A stretch of DNA of 64,000 bases from Hormiphora californensis (lineage: Eukaryota > Ctenophora > Tentaculata > Cydippida > Pleurobrachiidae), in contig CM035353.1 of the NCBI GenBank assembly GCA_020137815.1, positions 3,282,471-3,346,470 of the forward strand. Direction: 5' to 3'. The stretch's first letter is position 1; each line of letters opens with the position of its first letter. Position numbers and translations under genes: made by a program. Below the pieces are notes generated by a model. The model made no database searches and had not been told where the DNA came from. It saw only the letters and a list, made by a program, of their open reading frames with translations. This document shows, piece after piece, positions 10,629 to 22,800 of this stretch.

Positions 10629-10752
10629 CCGAATTAAACGTAGCGCGCGGGAATTGTTGTTATAAACGGCATTTTTGATGCGCGCGTGCGCGTTCTAGTT
10701 TTTATTTTCAAAATAATAAATTCTTTGCGAGGCCGGAGGGGGGCGCGATTAA

Positions 10753-11732
10753 AGTCGGATTTTTTGAAGTTGTCACCCCCCTTTTTGTGCGCGGAATGTT
10801 TTTGCGCGTCACATCACATGTTAACGTATGGTGTGCGCGTCAAAATTGATAAATTTCACATGCGCGGTCATTTTGGGGTGACAACTTCAAAAAATCCGAC
10901 TTTAAAGTGAAAGCGAAACAACAACGAACTGGCTGCGCGTCGCGCATTCGTTGCGCATAACGATCTCACCGGAGAGATTCACATGCGCAACGTTGCGGGA
11001 CGCGCAGCCAGTTCGTTGTTGTTTCGCTTACACTTTAAAGTCGAATTTTTTAATCAAGGGACAGGGGGCCGCACATTCAGAGAGGTCGCGCGGCGTTGTA
11101 TTTGCGCGTGACAATCGAGATCAAGTTCCTGGCAATCTTAAGACTTGAACCCGGAAGCGTTGGAAAGATAATTTTAAGACCTTTTCAACGCAACCAAGAT
11201 CAAGTCTTTATCTTATCAGGAACAGGAGATATGAGCGAAAACATTTAGCACGCGCAAAAAGACTTTGTAAATGCGCGGCCCCTGTCCCTTGATTAAAAAA
11301 TTCGACTATAAAGTCCGATTTTTTATAATGTGAACGGGGGGCGCGCAAAAACTTTCCCACGCACCGTGGGAAAGTTTTTTTTCGTTTTGTTTCGATCATT
11401 TCTCTGGCTCCTGATAAGATAAAGACTTGATCTTGGTTGCATTGAAAAGGTCTTAAAATTATCTTTCCGATACTTCCGGGATCAAGTCTTAAGATTGTCA
11501 AGAACAGAATTTAGCACGTGCAAATAGAATTAAGTGGAATTAAGTGCGCACCCCCCGTTCACATTATTAAAAATCGGACTTTAAAGTCGGATTTTTTGAA
11601 ACTGTCACCCCAAAATGACCGCGCATGTGAAATTTATCAAATTTGACGCGCACACCACACGTTAACATGTGATGTGACGCGCAAAAACATTCCCCGCACG
11701 AAAAGGGGGTGACAGTTTCAAAAAATCGGACT
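10753..11732. mobile_element. Chain of five foldback elements joined at TTAA-like sites
   Basis: Five successive hairpin elements lie end to end: A 10753-10901, B 10906-11034, C 11039-11307, D 11312-11580 and E 11585-11732. Each is inverted about its own centre, and most ends read AGTCGGATTTTTT or a variant. The 4-bp joints are TTAA (10749-10752, 10902-10905, 11035-11038, 11581-11584), ATAA (11308-11311) and TTAT (11733-11736). A and E share the arm that continues GTTGTCACCCC or CTGTCACCCC. C and D share an internal segment resembling ATCAAGTCTTTATCTTATCA. TTAA duplication is typical of piggyBac-type transposition, and no transposase is present. Confidence 0.75.
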
Positions 11733-12112
11733 TTATAATCTGGGTGCCTTGCAGCGTGTTTACAGGTGCGCGCTACCAAAAAGAGTACACTTATATTTCC
11801 TAGACCGACTTTTTTCAAACGGCTATAGCCACGCAACCACATGGCCGATTTGAGTAAACTAAACGGTATCTGATAGAGAATCGATAGCCCTAACCGATAA
11901 CCCCAAACAAAACCCTAACAACAGCCCTAACCCGTCTCGACCGCCAAAATCGATGAATTGTTAGCAATGGAAGGCACCCAGATTTTAACGTTTTCCGCCG
12001 GAGGGCGCCGGGCGCCGTTACGATCTGGGTGTTTGGAGGCCTGTTTACAGGTGTGCGCTGCCAAAAAAGTTGATTCACTAAAATGGCTCTAACCGCCAAA
12101 CCACTCAACCGT
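11733..12112. repeat. Repeat-derived intergenic DNA
   Basis: It contains an imperfect direct repeat: CTGGGTGCC followed by GTTTACAGGTGCGCGCT near 11740, and CTGGGTGTT followed by GTTTACAGGTGTGCGCT near 12025. It also holds scattered CCCTAAC units (11888-11935) and a GGGCGCCGGGCGCC micro-palindrome near 12003. No gene is visible. Confidence 0.5.
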
Positions 12113-12461
12113 TTTGGCTGATTCAAAGTTTATCTGGTAGGGTATGTCAAGGCCTAACCCCAACCCAAACCCCAACCCTAACCCTAACCCTACTTTAGCC
12201 CTAACCCTAAAAAACCGTTTGTCAGCACTCCCAAAACACCCAGATTTTAATAGGGTATGTCAAGGCCTAACCCCAACCCAAACCCCAACCCTAACCCTAA
12301 CCCTACTTTAGCCCTAACCCTAAAAAACCGTTTGTCAGCTGTGAGTGCTGACAAACGCTTTTTTAGGGTTAGGGCCAAAGTATGGTTAGGGTTAGGGTTG
12401 GGGTTTGGGTTGGGGTTAAGCCTTGAAATTTTCTACCAGATAAACTTTGAATTAGCCAAAA
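12113..12461. mobile_element. Foldback element built on telomere-like repeats
   Basis: The left side starts TTGGCTGATTCAAAGTTTAT and the right side ends ATAAACTTTGAATTAGCCAA. The left half carries two direct copies (about 12145-12222 and 12248-12340) of a block that runs from CAAGGCCTAACCCC into CCCTAACCCTAACCC and then AAAAAACCGTTTGTCAGC. The right half has one inverted copy, where the motif appears as TTAGGGTTAGGGTT. It folds into a cruciform with G-rich and C-rich telomere-like arms. Confidence 0.75.
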
Positions 12462-12504
12462 CATATAAACACTCTTTTAATAAATATTAAAATATTTACA
12501 GCAC

Positions 12505-12628
12505 TCATAAAGTCGGATTTTTTGAAGTTGTCACCCCCCTTTTCACACACGGCGTCGTATTTGCGCGTGACAGCCCACACTTGCTCTCACTTTTCGGCAT
12601 AAAACCGCATATTATCGGAAAGAGCATA
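12505..12628. repeat. Partial copy of the AGTCGGATTTTTT element
   Basis: The sequence ATAAAGTCGGATTTTTTGAA followed by GTTGTCACCCC near 12508 matches the left arm of chain elements A and E. No right arm is found, so this is a fragment. Confidence 0.6.
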
Positions 12629-12630
12629 AT

Positions 12631-13970
12631 TAGTCTAGTGAAAACGTGTCCAAAAAGGGGGTCAACCTCAAAGTGAAAAAAGTATTTTTGATTCCTTCAC
12701 CAAAACACCCTAATGGACCCCCTGAGCGAGAATCCAAAAGTCTACCGACCTACCAGTTGCGGAACTACCCTTAATTGGCCATAATTGGTTACAGAGTATT
12801 TACAGTCATAAATCAAATCGTCTTAGGATAGGAGTAGAGGAAAAAATAAGGGCACTAAAATGTGTAGCGTCCTCGCATTAGTGGGGGTAGGTACCGGAAT
12901 AAAGTCTCTATCTCAACTGGTTAATTAGATAATGGGATAATTAGCTCTGTGCATAGCCGTTTTTGGCCATATGGCTATAGCCATGTTAGGAAAGGAGTAG
13001 AGACAAAACCGAGGGCACTAAAATGTGTAGCGCCCTCGCATTAGTGGGGGTAGGTACCAAAATTAAGTCTCTATCTCAACTGGTTAATTAGATAATTGGA
13101 TAATTAGATCTGTGCATAGCCGTTTTTGGCTATATGGCTATAGCCACTTAGGAATGGTTTAGAGACTTTTCAGAGGGTGCATTTTGTAGACAATGGCCAA
13201 GTTATGGGGGTCAATGCCGGACTTTTAAGCTCTATCTCCGACCGTTTAGCCGTTATTTGGATTCAAAAATGCTCAAGATGAGCAAAAAAAACGGTAAAAG
13301 CCCCCCAAAATCCCGATTTGAAGCTTTTTTGGGGATCTTTGAATCCAAATAACGGCTAAATGGTTGGAGATAGAGCTTAAAAGTCCGGCATTGACCCCCA
13401 TAACTTGGCCATTGCCTACAAAATGCACCCTCTGAAAAGTATCTAAACCACTCACAAGTGGCTATAAGTACCATATAATGGCCAAAAACGGCTATGTGCA
13501 GATCTAATTATCCAATTATCTAATTAACCAGTTGAGATATAGACTTAATTTTGGTACCTACCCCCACTAATGCGAGGGCGCTACACATTTTAGTGCCCTC
13601 GGTTTTGTCTCTACTCCTTTCCTAAGTGGCTATAGCCATATAGCCAACAAACGGTTATGCGCAGAGCTAATTATCCCATTATCTAATTAACCAGATGAGA
13701 TAGAGACTTTATTCCGGTACCTACCCCCACTAATGCGAGGACGCTACACATTTTAGTGCCCTTATTTTTTCCTCTACTCCTATCCTAAGACGATTTGATT
13801 TATGACTGTAAATACTCTGTAACCAATTATGGCCAATTAAGGGTAGTTCCGCAACTGGTAGTTCGGTAGACTTTTGGATTCTCGCTCAGGGGGTCCATTA
13901 GGGTGTTTTGGTGAAGGAATCAAAAATACTTTTTTCACTTTGAGGTTCGGGACACGTTTTCACTAGACTA
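12631..13970. mobile_element. 1.34-kb palindromic (foldback) element
   Basis: Arms of about 640 bp are inverted copies around a ~70-bp centre near 13268-13337. The left end is TAGTCTAGTGAAAACGTGTC and the right end is GACACGTTTTCACTAGACTA. TAAT borders both ends and may be a 4-bp target duplication. Each arm contains two direct copies of a ~170-bp block with GCACTAAAATGTGTAGCG and GTGGGGGTAGGTACC. There is no coding sequence. A short arm difference near 12650 versus 13948 shows that the arms have begun to diverge. Confidence 0.85.
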
Positions 13971-14097
13971 TAATCTTGTGAGTCCGTAAACGTTTTGTTT
14001 GACGAAATTGGTCAAGAAACAAAGGCGTGAGAGCCAAAACAAGTTTCCGAAACGTTTCCGATGTGCAGGGGTTTTTGATGTTTTTTATATATCTAGG

Positions 14098-16939
14098 ATG
14101 AGTAATCGGTTGGAGCGATGGATAAACCAGTCTGCGGAGGAGAGGTGTAAGATATATATTTTCTTTACGACAGTGGGCTCATTTGTTGCTCGTGCGGTGG
14201 AATTTGGAAAAATCCCATTCTTCAGTGACAAGCACAACTTTCTAAATCAGGTATCAATAATCATTAGGTACAACTAGTAGGCCCGTTCGCCCTACGGGCG
14301 AATTTCGGGGAAATGGTAGCTGGATTAGGGAATGCTGACATCACCTGCACCATCCGTTCCTAGCCTATCTCTCACTGTCTCCCTATACTACGTTGTTTTA
14401 CGCTATGTTGTTGTACGCTCTGGGCTTCCTGTCAATGTCAAGGTGCGAATTTTAAAAATCAATGTCAGGGAGGTTCAGTGCTGTTACAGAAACTCATCAC
14501 GTGAAAACTTGGCCGCCATGTAGCCAATTCAGAGATTTCTATATTCGATTGGAGTAATCACCCTTGGGCGACGTTGGGTAAAGCTATCAGTAGTCGTTGA
14601 TTGGCTCGCTTGAACACGTTGGCGTAATCTGTAATATTCTCTAGCCTGCTCTCTGACAGCAGCAGATCTTCCGGACCCAGATGACCGTTGCCGAATAGCG
14701 CTTGGGGTTGAAGAGTTAGACATCAGGACAAAAGTAAAAGAATGCACGTGCAGAATTTAATTTCCCTTAGTACCCAAAACTGCAACTGGGAGTGAGGTTT
14801 CTAAGTTGCTCTAATAATTGCACGTGCAGGTGTAGTTGCTAGGTGATGTAGCACTGACAATTTGAATAGTAAGTAGTATGATTGTCAGCTGAAGACGTGA
14901 AACACAGTGATCTCAAATGCTTCTATCAATTTTAATTGATTTAGTACCATTGTATCGTTGTTTATCTTGTTAACAATTGCCATGCAATCCAATCAGGTTA
15001 ACTATTGAATTACACGCTATGTGTATAACATTTAATCCCCCTAGATATTCGTGAAAAATTGCTGGGCATGGACTATACTATTGATAAGTTTGCTGGCAGT
15101 GGTACGGATGGTATTTGAAAAGGTTCCCCTTCGAAAAATCTACCTCATCATTCTCAGACTGTTATTTGGAACTCTATATTGGTAACGTTCATAAAATAAT
15201 ATAGGGTAAACCGGGGCAAACCATTCACTGAATAATATTATCATCATACTACTTACTATTCAAATTGTCAGTGCTACATCACCTAGCAACTACACCTGCA
15301 CGTGCAATTATTAGAGCAACTTAGAAACCTCACTCCCAGTTGCAGTTTTGGGTACTAAGGGAAATTAAATTCTGCACGTGCATTCTTTTACTTTTGTCCT
15401 GATGTCTAACTCTTCAACCCCAAGCGCTATTCGGCAACGGTCATCTGGGTCCGGAAGATCTGCTGCTGTCAGAGAGCAGGCTAGAGAATATTACAGATTA
15501 CGCCAACGTGTTCAAGCGAGCCAATCAACGACTACTGATAGCTTTACCCAACGTCGCCCAAGGGTGATTACTCCAATCGAATATAGAAATCTCTGAATTG
15601 GCTACATGGCGGCCAAGTTTTCACGTGATAAGTTTCTGTAACAGCACTGAACCTCCCTGACATTGATTTTTTAAATTCGCACCTTGACATTGACAGGAAG
15701 CCCAGAGCGTACAACAACATAGCGTAAAACAACGTAGTATAGGGAGAAAGTGAGAGATAGGCTAGGAACGGATGGTGCAGGTGATGTCAGCATTCCCTAA
15801 TCCAGCTACCATTTCCCCGAAATTCGCCCGTAGGGCGAACGGGCATACTAGTTATTATATAAGTGGGTTTAAGAAATACCGTTGGACCGTTTGTTTTCTT
15901 TCAAATGATCAGTTTCTCCAAGGGACAATATTTATGGGACACTCTAATAATAATTCCTATACAGGTATGTGTGTACAAGTGTGATTGATGGGATAAAAGA
16001 TAACTTGGGAAAGTGTACCCCGGGACCTGCAGAGACAATGGTTGGAGTGTAGGGCACAGGGTGGCGTGTGGAAATACGTATTCGACATTTCAGGTACACG
16101 AGATTGAGGTTCACTCTCGTTATTTGGTGCCATCACACTGTGTAACTGAAGAAATGAACCTTTTTTTCTCAGATCTTCCCGCCATTCTAACTGTATATTA
16201 TAAACTGTTTCTAGATTTATAAACTCCACAACTAATTAGTAGGTGGCTCATTGCTCAATAATAACACTTTGTATGCTGTATGAAATACTGGTCCCTGATT
16301 GGCTGATAACCAGTCACGTGACCTAAATAACGAGTTCTGATTGGTTGTTTACTTGTGTCGGTCGGTTCCTGAATAACACTCTGTATGCTCTACAGGTCAC
16401 ATGTTCATGATGGTGTACTGCAACCTCTTCATTACATCTCACCTTGAGGAAATGCATGGGGACGAAGGTACAATAATCACCAACAAGGGCGTGTATTGGT
16501 TATGAACTCACCCAATGACCTACTACAGCTGGGACGCTCACTGGGCCCCAGCGTGTATTATATAATTATACCAAAACTAATTGAAATTAGTAGGCCGGAA
16601 AGGTTGCCCTATTATTTGAGCTACCTTTGCACAATACAATTTTCCTGGCCTATTACTTCAATTTATGTGACCTCCAAAAGTTATAAATTGTGATTGGATA
16701 GTGTTCCCCATAATCTCACCAAATCTAACCACCCCCATGATATCCTAGGACCGGAAGGTGGATCAATCCCTTCTCGAGTCATCTCCACGCTCTGCCTCAT
16801 CCTAGTATCCCTGTTCGATGTCATGATGATATTCACCGTGATCTACTGGCACTCACCCCCAGAGAAGATCCTGGGGTGTCTTATCGGGGTGGCCGGGTGG
16901 ACGCTAACCTTCAAACAACTTGTTAAACTACTGTTATAA
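14098..16939 (+). CDS. FIT-family (fat-storage-inducing transmembrane) protein, probably interrupted
   Basis: FIT proteins are ER membrane lipid phosphatase-like enzymes needed for lipid-droplet budding. Confident exons: first exon 14098-14250 (MSNRLERW start; ends FFSDKHNFLNQ, like the FIT SNKRNVLNVY segment), 16396-16467 (HMFMMVYCNLFITSHLEE) and 16749-16939 (ends VKLLL, stop TAA). The exon ending at 16093 reads VWKYVFDIS, completing the FIT signature FDISGH across the splice. Both conserved histidines are present, in GHMFM and in IYWHSPPEK. The middle is unclear. A frame starting YVCTSVIDGIKDNLGKC (about 15966) matches the family, but it shifts by one base near 16040-16050 before CRAQGGVWKY. 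The expected hydrophobic segment before it is missing or sits in 15850-15965. Intron 1 holds a 1.56-kb palindrome. The gene may be intact with an assembly indel, or a pseudogene. Confidence 0.8.
14529..14747 (-). CDS. Hypothetical 72-residue protein (left arm copy)
   Basis: Unrecognised small basic, serine- and arginine-rich protein starting MHSFTFVLMSNSSTPSA, with REYYRLRQR-like content and ending PIEYRNL. It lies in the left arm of the palindrome and is identical to the ORF at 15378-15596. No known domain is seen and it may not be translated. Its persistence as an open frame in both arms follows automatically from arm identity, so it is weak evidence of function. Confidence 0.35.
   Translation of the reverse strand: MHSFTFVLMSNSSTPSAIRQRSSGSGRSAAVREQAREYYRLRQRVQASQSTTTDSFTQRRPRVITPIEYRNL
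15378..15596 (+). CDS. Hypothetical 72-residue protein (right arm copy)
   Basis: Mirror copy of the ORF at 14529-14747, with an identical translation. The start lies about 20 nt after the TCTGCACGTGCA motif. It could be a relic of an element-encoded DNA-binding peptide (many Arg and Ser, predicted helical middle), but that is speculation. Confidence 0.35.
   Translation: MHSFTFVLMSNSSTPSAIRQRSSGSGRSAAVREQAREYYRLRQRVQASQSTTTDSFTQRRPRVITPIEYRNL
16283..16372. repeat. Dispersed ~90-bp repeat in FIT intron
   Basis: Begins AAATACTGGTCCCTGATTGG, contains CCAGTCACGTGACC and ends GGTCGGTTCCTGA. An inverted copy is at about 20999-21090 in SCYL1 intron 2. It is bordered by near-identical ATAACACTTTGTATGCT and ATAACACTCTGTATGCT (16261-16277 and 16373-16389), which may be a long target duplication. 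Confidence 0.65.
16564..16632. repeat. Solo end of the 28.0-kb element
   Basis: The ~68-bp sequence beginning AATTATACCAAAACTAATTG and ending TTTGAGCTACCTTTG is nearly identical to both ends of the composite element at 28019-29145. Here only one end is present, in the last FIT intron. Confidence 0.7.
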
Positions 16940-17062
16940 TTTGAGGGACATGTAAATCTCTGATTTCTGTTTCAAGTATTATAATGAAAGATGTAGTATG
17001 GTTTTCCGTCAGATTAAATATGCGGAAGATGAGAGTGGTGTGAATTGAAACGTGTGTGGAGA

Positions 17063-17068
17063 AATAAA
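17063..17068 (+). promoter_or_regulatory. Candidate polyadenylation signal of the FIT gene
   Basis: AATAAA lies 124 nt after the FIT stop codon. A second AATAAA follows at about 17079. No cleavage site can be confirmed. Confidence 0.45.
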
Positions 17069-17286
17069 AGATGGGAGAAATAAAAAGAAACGGCGGAATT
17101 GAGAGTGGCTGAATTGTGATAGGGTTTTGACTTTTGAAGGGCTTTGCTGTTTATCTAAATTAATTTATTTGTATTGATTACTTTACCGTTATTATATATG
17201 TTTACCAACGACCTGCTTACTCTCCACATTACTACCTAAATGATATCTTACCCCCAATCAATTAATTAATTAACTTAGTAGCTATC

Positions 17287-19463
<2,177 letters not shown>

Positions 19464-19538
19464 AAACAAATATTTTTTAAATTAGATTAACTTTTTACAC
19501 TTTTTATGACTTCGAATATTTCTAATCCCATAAGTATT

Positions 19539-19544
19539 AATAAA
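19539..19544 (+). promoter_or_regulatory. Candidate polyadenylation signal of TYMS
   Basis: AATAAA occurs 76 nt after the thymidylate synthase stop in A/T-rich sequence, a normal distance for a compact 3'UTR. Confidence 0.55.
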
Positions 19545-19878
19545 CATATTTATTTATACAAATTATATCCCAATTATTACATTTTCACTTTGTATATTTT
19601 TGTTTAATTGTACCACCTCCCCATCTTATTCTTATATTCTATATCACCCAGGGAATCTTCCAAATCTAGGTCACCATGTTATACCGATAGAACTGTGTGG
19701 TCCGATAACACCACCATACTGCCACACACAGATCCTCTACTGCAGTTTCAGGACCTTCTACTTGTTACAGTATCCTAGTACTAGTATAGTGCTGTCCTAG
19801 TACCCACTACTACTATACTAGTGCTGTTATAGTACCCACTACTACTATACTATTATAGTGCTATCATAGTGTGACGTC
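19545..19878. other. Intergenic region between TYMS and SCYL1-like gene
   Basis: About 330 bp. It holds degenerate tandem copies of TAGTACCCACTACTACTATA (19795-19860). A palindromic TGACGTCA (a CRE/ATF-type site) at 19872-19879 overlaps the A of the SCYL1-like start codon. Promoter function is inferred only from position. Confidence 0.4.
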
Positions 19879-22800
19879 ATGTGGGGTTGGATCTCAGGAG
19901 GGGCAAAGGGAGGGAACTCCTGCAACCTTCCTGTAACTGTAACAGAGGAAACTGGACAGTGTCTCGCTGGAAGGTGAGGTAGTAATCACGTAGTAACCAC
20001 ATAGTAACCACATAGTAACCACATAGCAACCATATAGTAACCACATAGTAACCATATAGTAACCACATAGTAACCACATAGTAACCACATAGCAACCATA
20101 TAGTAACCACATAGCAACCATATAGCAACCACATAGCAACCATATAGTAACCATATAGTAACCATACAGTAACCATATAGTAACCACATAGTAACCACAT
20201 AGTAACCATATAGTAACCACATAGTAACCACATAGTAACCACATAGTAACCACATAGTAACCACATAGTAACCACATAGCAACCACATAGTAACCACATA
20301 GTAACCACATAGTAACCACATAGCAACCACATAGTAACCACATAGCAACCACATCAAGTATAATTCGTACTTTTTAATATCTGAGATTTATGCTGCTAAA
20401 ATGGCTTTTCTTCTAAATATATGTAGCAGCCGAAGTAACTCTGCATCTATTTTCGTTACGCTGTGTTTCTGAAATTGTTCATTTATAAGCTGTTAATTAA
20501 TAAATTGATTAATAATCCCCCTTTCTTCCAGGACAGTGTTCAAGATGCACAAAGGCACCCACAAGACGACGGGGGATGCTGTGTCCATCTTTAAATTTGA
20601 AAACACCGGACCTTCCTGCACCCCTGAACAGAGAAATGCCGCCAAAGCAGAGTTCAAGAGACTACGGGTGCTACGGCACCCCAACATATTGAAATACATT
20701 GACGGTTCTGATTCGGAGAATCTGGTTGTCATAGTTACGGAGGGCGTGACACCGTTATTGGAGCTTGTCCAGGTGAGATTCGGGTGTTTTGACAAGTTGT
20801 CGAGGTATCTTCAAACTAAACCACAAAGAGCCACATTCCAATTGAATCGTTCAACCCTGCATGGGTCTTGAATCTTGTTTCGAATCTTACCTTCCCTTGC
20901 GGTAATGAAATTACCCCAGCTCCGTGCTATAATAGCTCACGGATAACAATAGGGCTGACTTCGTATTTCGTAACCAATACCAGGATTCCTGGTCCAGGAA
21001 CCGACCGGCACAAGTAAACAACCAATCAGAACTCGTTATTTAGGTCACGTGACTGGTTATCAGCCAATCAGGGACCAGTATTTCCTGATTCGGTCGGTTC
21101 CTGACCAATACCTACCCCTACCCCCCAGAGTCCCAAGAAGGTGAATAGCAACGTAGCGTGCTGGGGACTATACCAGACAATGGCAGCCCTCAAATTCCTA
21201 CACGAAGACTGCAAAGTACCCCACAGGAACATCTACACTAGCTCCATCTTTGTCGATAGAGCAGGTAGGTACTTGTAGTTAAATTCTGTTGAGAGAAGGA
21301 GATATAAGCAGGGAGTTACAGAGCACTGAATTAGAGAGATTTATATTAGGGAGATTGATATTTAGATTTATTGTACCCAATATATTACTGGGTGTCAACA
21401 TGGAACAATCTATTAAAATCCAATTGTACTAGTATATTAGGCTGTACACTTTGTTCATTATATGTTCATTATAATATTTAGTATTAGGAATTGGCCAAAC
21501 TTTTTATCCAGCAAGGTACAGAACTGAGAATTTTCAACAATTTCCCATCAAAACATACACAGTTATATCTAGCTAATCATCTCATTTCTAGGAGAGTGGA
21601 GGTTAGGTGGAGTTGGATATTGCGAGAGTCCCTCGCCCCTGCCCCCTCCCTCAAGGGTCAACCAATATCTCAGCAAGTACGATCCGCCGGAGGTACTCCG
21701 GGGAGTTACAACCAGTCCCATGACAACAGATGTGTGGTTGCTAGGTGTTCTAATCTGGGAGGTATGTGTGGTTGCTAGGTGTTCTAATCTGGGAGGTATG
21801 TGTGGTTGCTAGGTGTTCTAATCTGGGAGGTATGTGTGGTTGCTAGGTGTTCTAATCTGGGAGGTATGTGTGGTTGCTAGGTGTTCTAATCTGGGAGGTA
21901 TGTGTGGTTGCTAGGTGTTCTAATCTGGGAGGTATGTGTGGTTGCTAGGTGTTCTAATCTGGGAGGTATGTGTGTGGTTGCTAGGTGTTCTAACCTGGGA
22001 GGTATGTGTGTGGTTGCTAGGTGTTCTAATCTGGGAGGTATGTGTGGTTGCTAGGTGTTCTAATCTGGGAGGTATGTGTGGTTGCTAGGTGTTCTAATCT
22101 GGGAGGTATGTGTGGTTGCTAGGTGTTCTAATCTGGGAGGTATGTGTGGTTTCTAGGTGTTCTAATCTGGGAGGTATGTGTGTGGTTGCTAGGTGTTCTA
22201 TAAATCTGGGAGGTATGTGTGTGGTTGCTAGGTGTTCTAATCTGGGAGGTATGTGTGGTTGCTAGGTGTTCTAATCTGGGAGGTATGTGTGTGGTTGCTA
22301 GGTGTTCTAATCTGGGAGGTATGTGTGTGGTTGCTAGGTGTTCTAATCTGGGAGGTATGTGTGGTTGCTAGGTGTTCTAATCTGGGAGGTATGTGTGGTT
22401 GCTAGGTGTTCTAATCTGGGAGGTATGTGTGGTTGCTAGGTGTTCTAATCTGGGAGGTATGTGTGGTTGCTAGGTGTTCTAATCTGGGAGGTATGTGTGG
22501 TTGCTAGGTGTTCTAATCTGGGAGGTATGTGTGTGGTTGCTAGGTGTTCTAATCTGGGAGGTATGTGTGTGGTTGCTAGGTGTTCTAATCTGGGAGGTAT
22601 GTGTGGTTGCTAGGTGTTCTAATCTGGGAGGTATGTGTGGTTGCTAGGTGTTCTAATCTGGGAGGTATGTGTGGTTGCTAGGTGTTCTAATCTGGGAGGT
22701 ATGTGTGGTTTCTAGGTGTTCTAATCTGGGAGGTATGTGTGTGGTTGCTAGGTGTTCTATAAATCTGGGAGGTATGTGTGTGGTTGCTAGGTGTTCTAAT

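Larger units (their letters stand above)
14281..15844. mobile_element. 1.56-kb palindrome with mirrored ORFs, in FIT-gene intron
   Basis: The arms run from 14281 (GCCCGTTCGCCCTACGGGCG) to about 14882 and from about 15243 to 15844. Mirrored positions sum to 30125 throughout, so there is essentially no indel between arms, and the two 72-codon ORFs are identical. The loop is about 360 bp of unique sequence. Both sides are flanked by ACTAGT, which is itself palindromic, so direct and inverted duplication cannot be told apart. Near-identity of the arms implies recent formation or active arm-to-arm gene conversion. Confidence 0.88.

Noticed and set aside
19877-20357. Three overlapping minus-strand ORFs of 120-154 codons rich in MWLLCGYYVVTM
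   Set aside because: They are translations of the 11-bp minisatellite in SCYL1-like intron 1; all frames stay open because the unit lacks stops.
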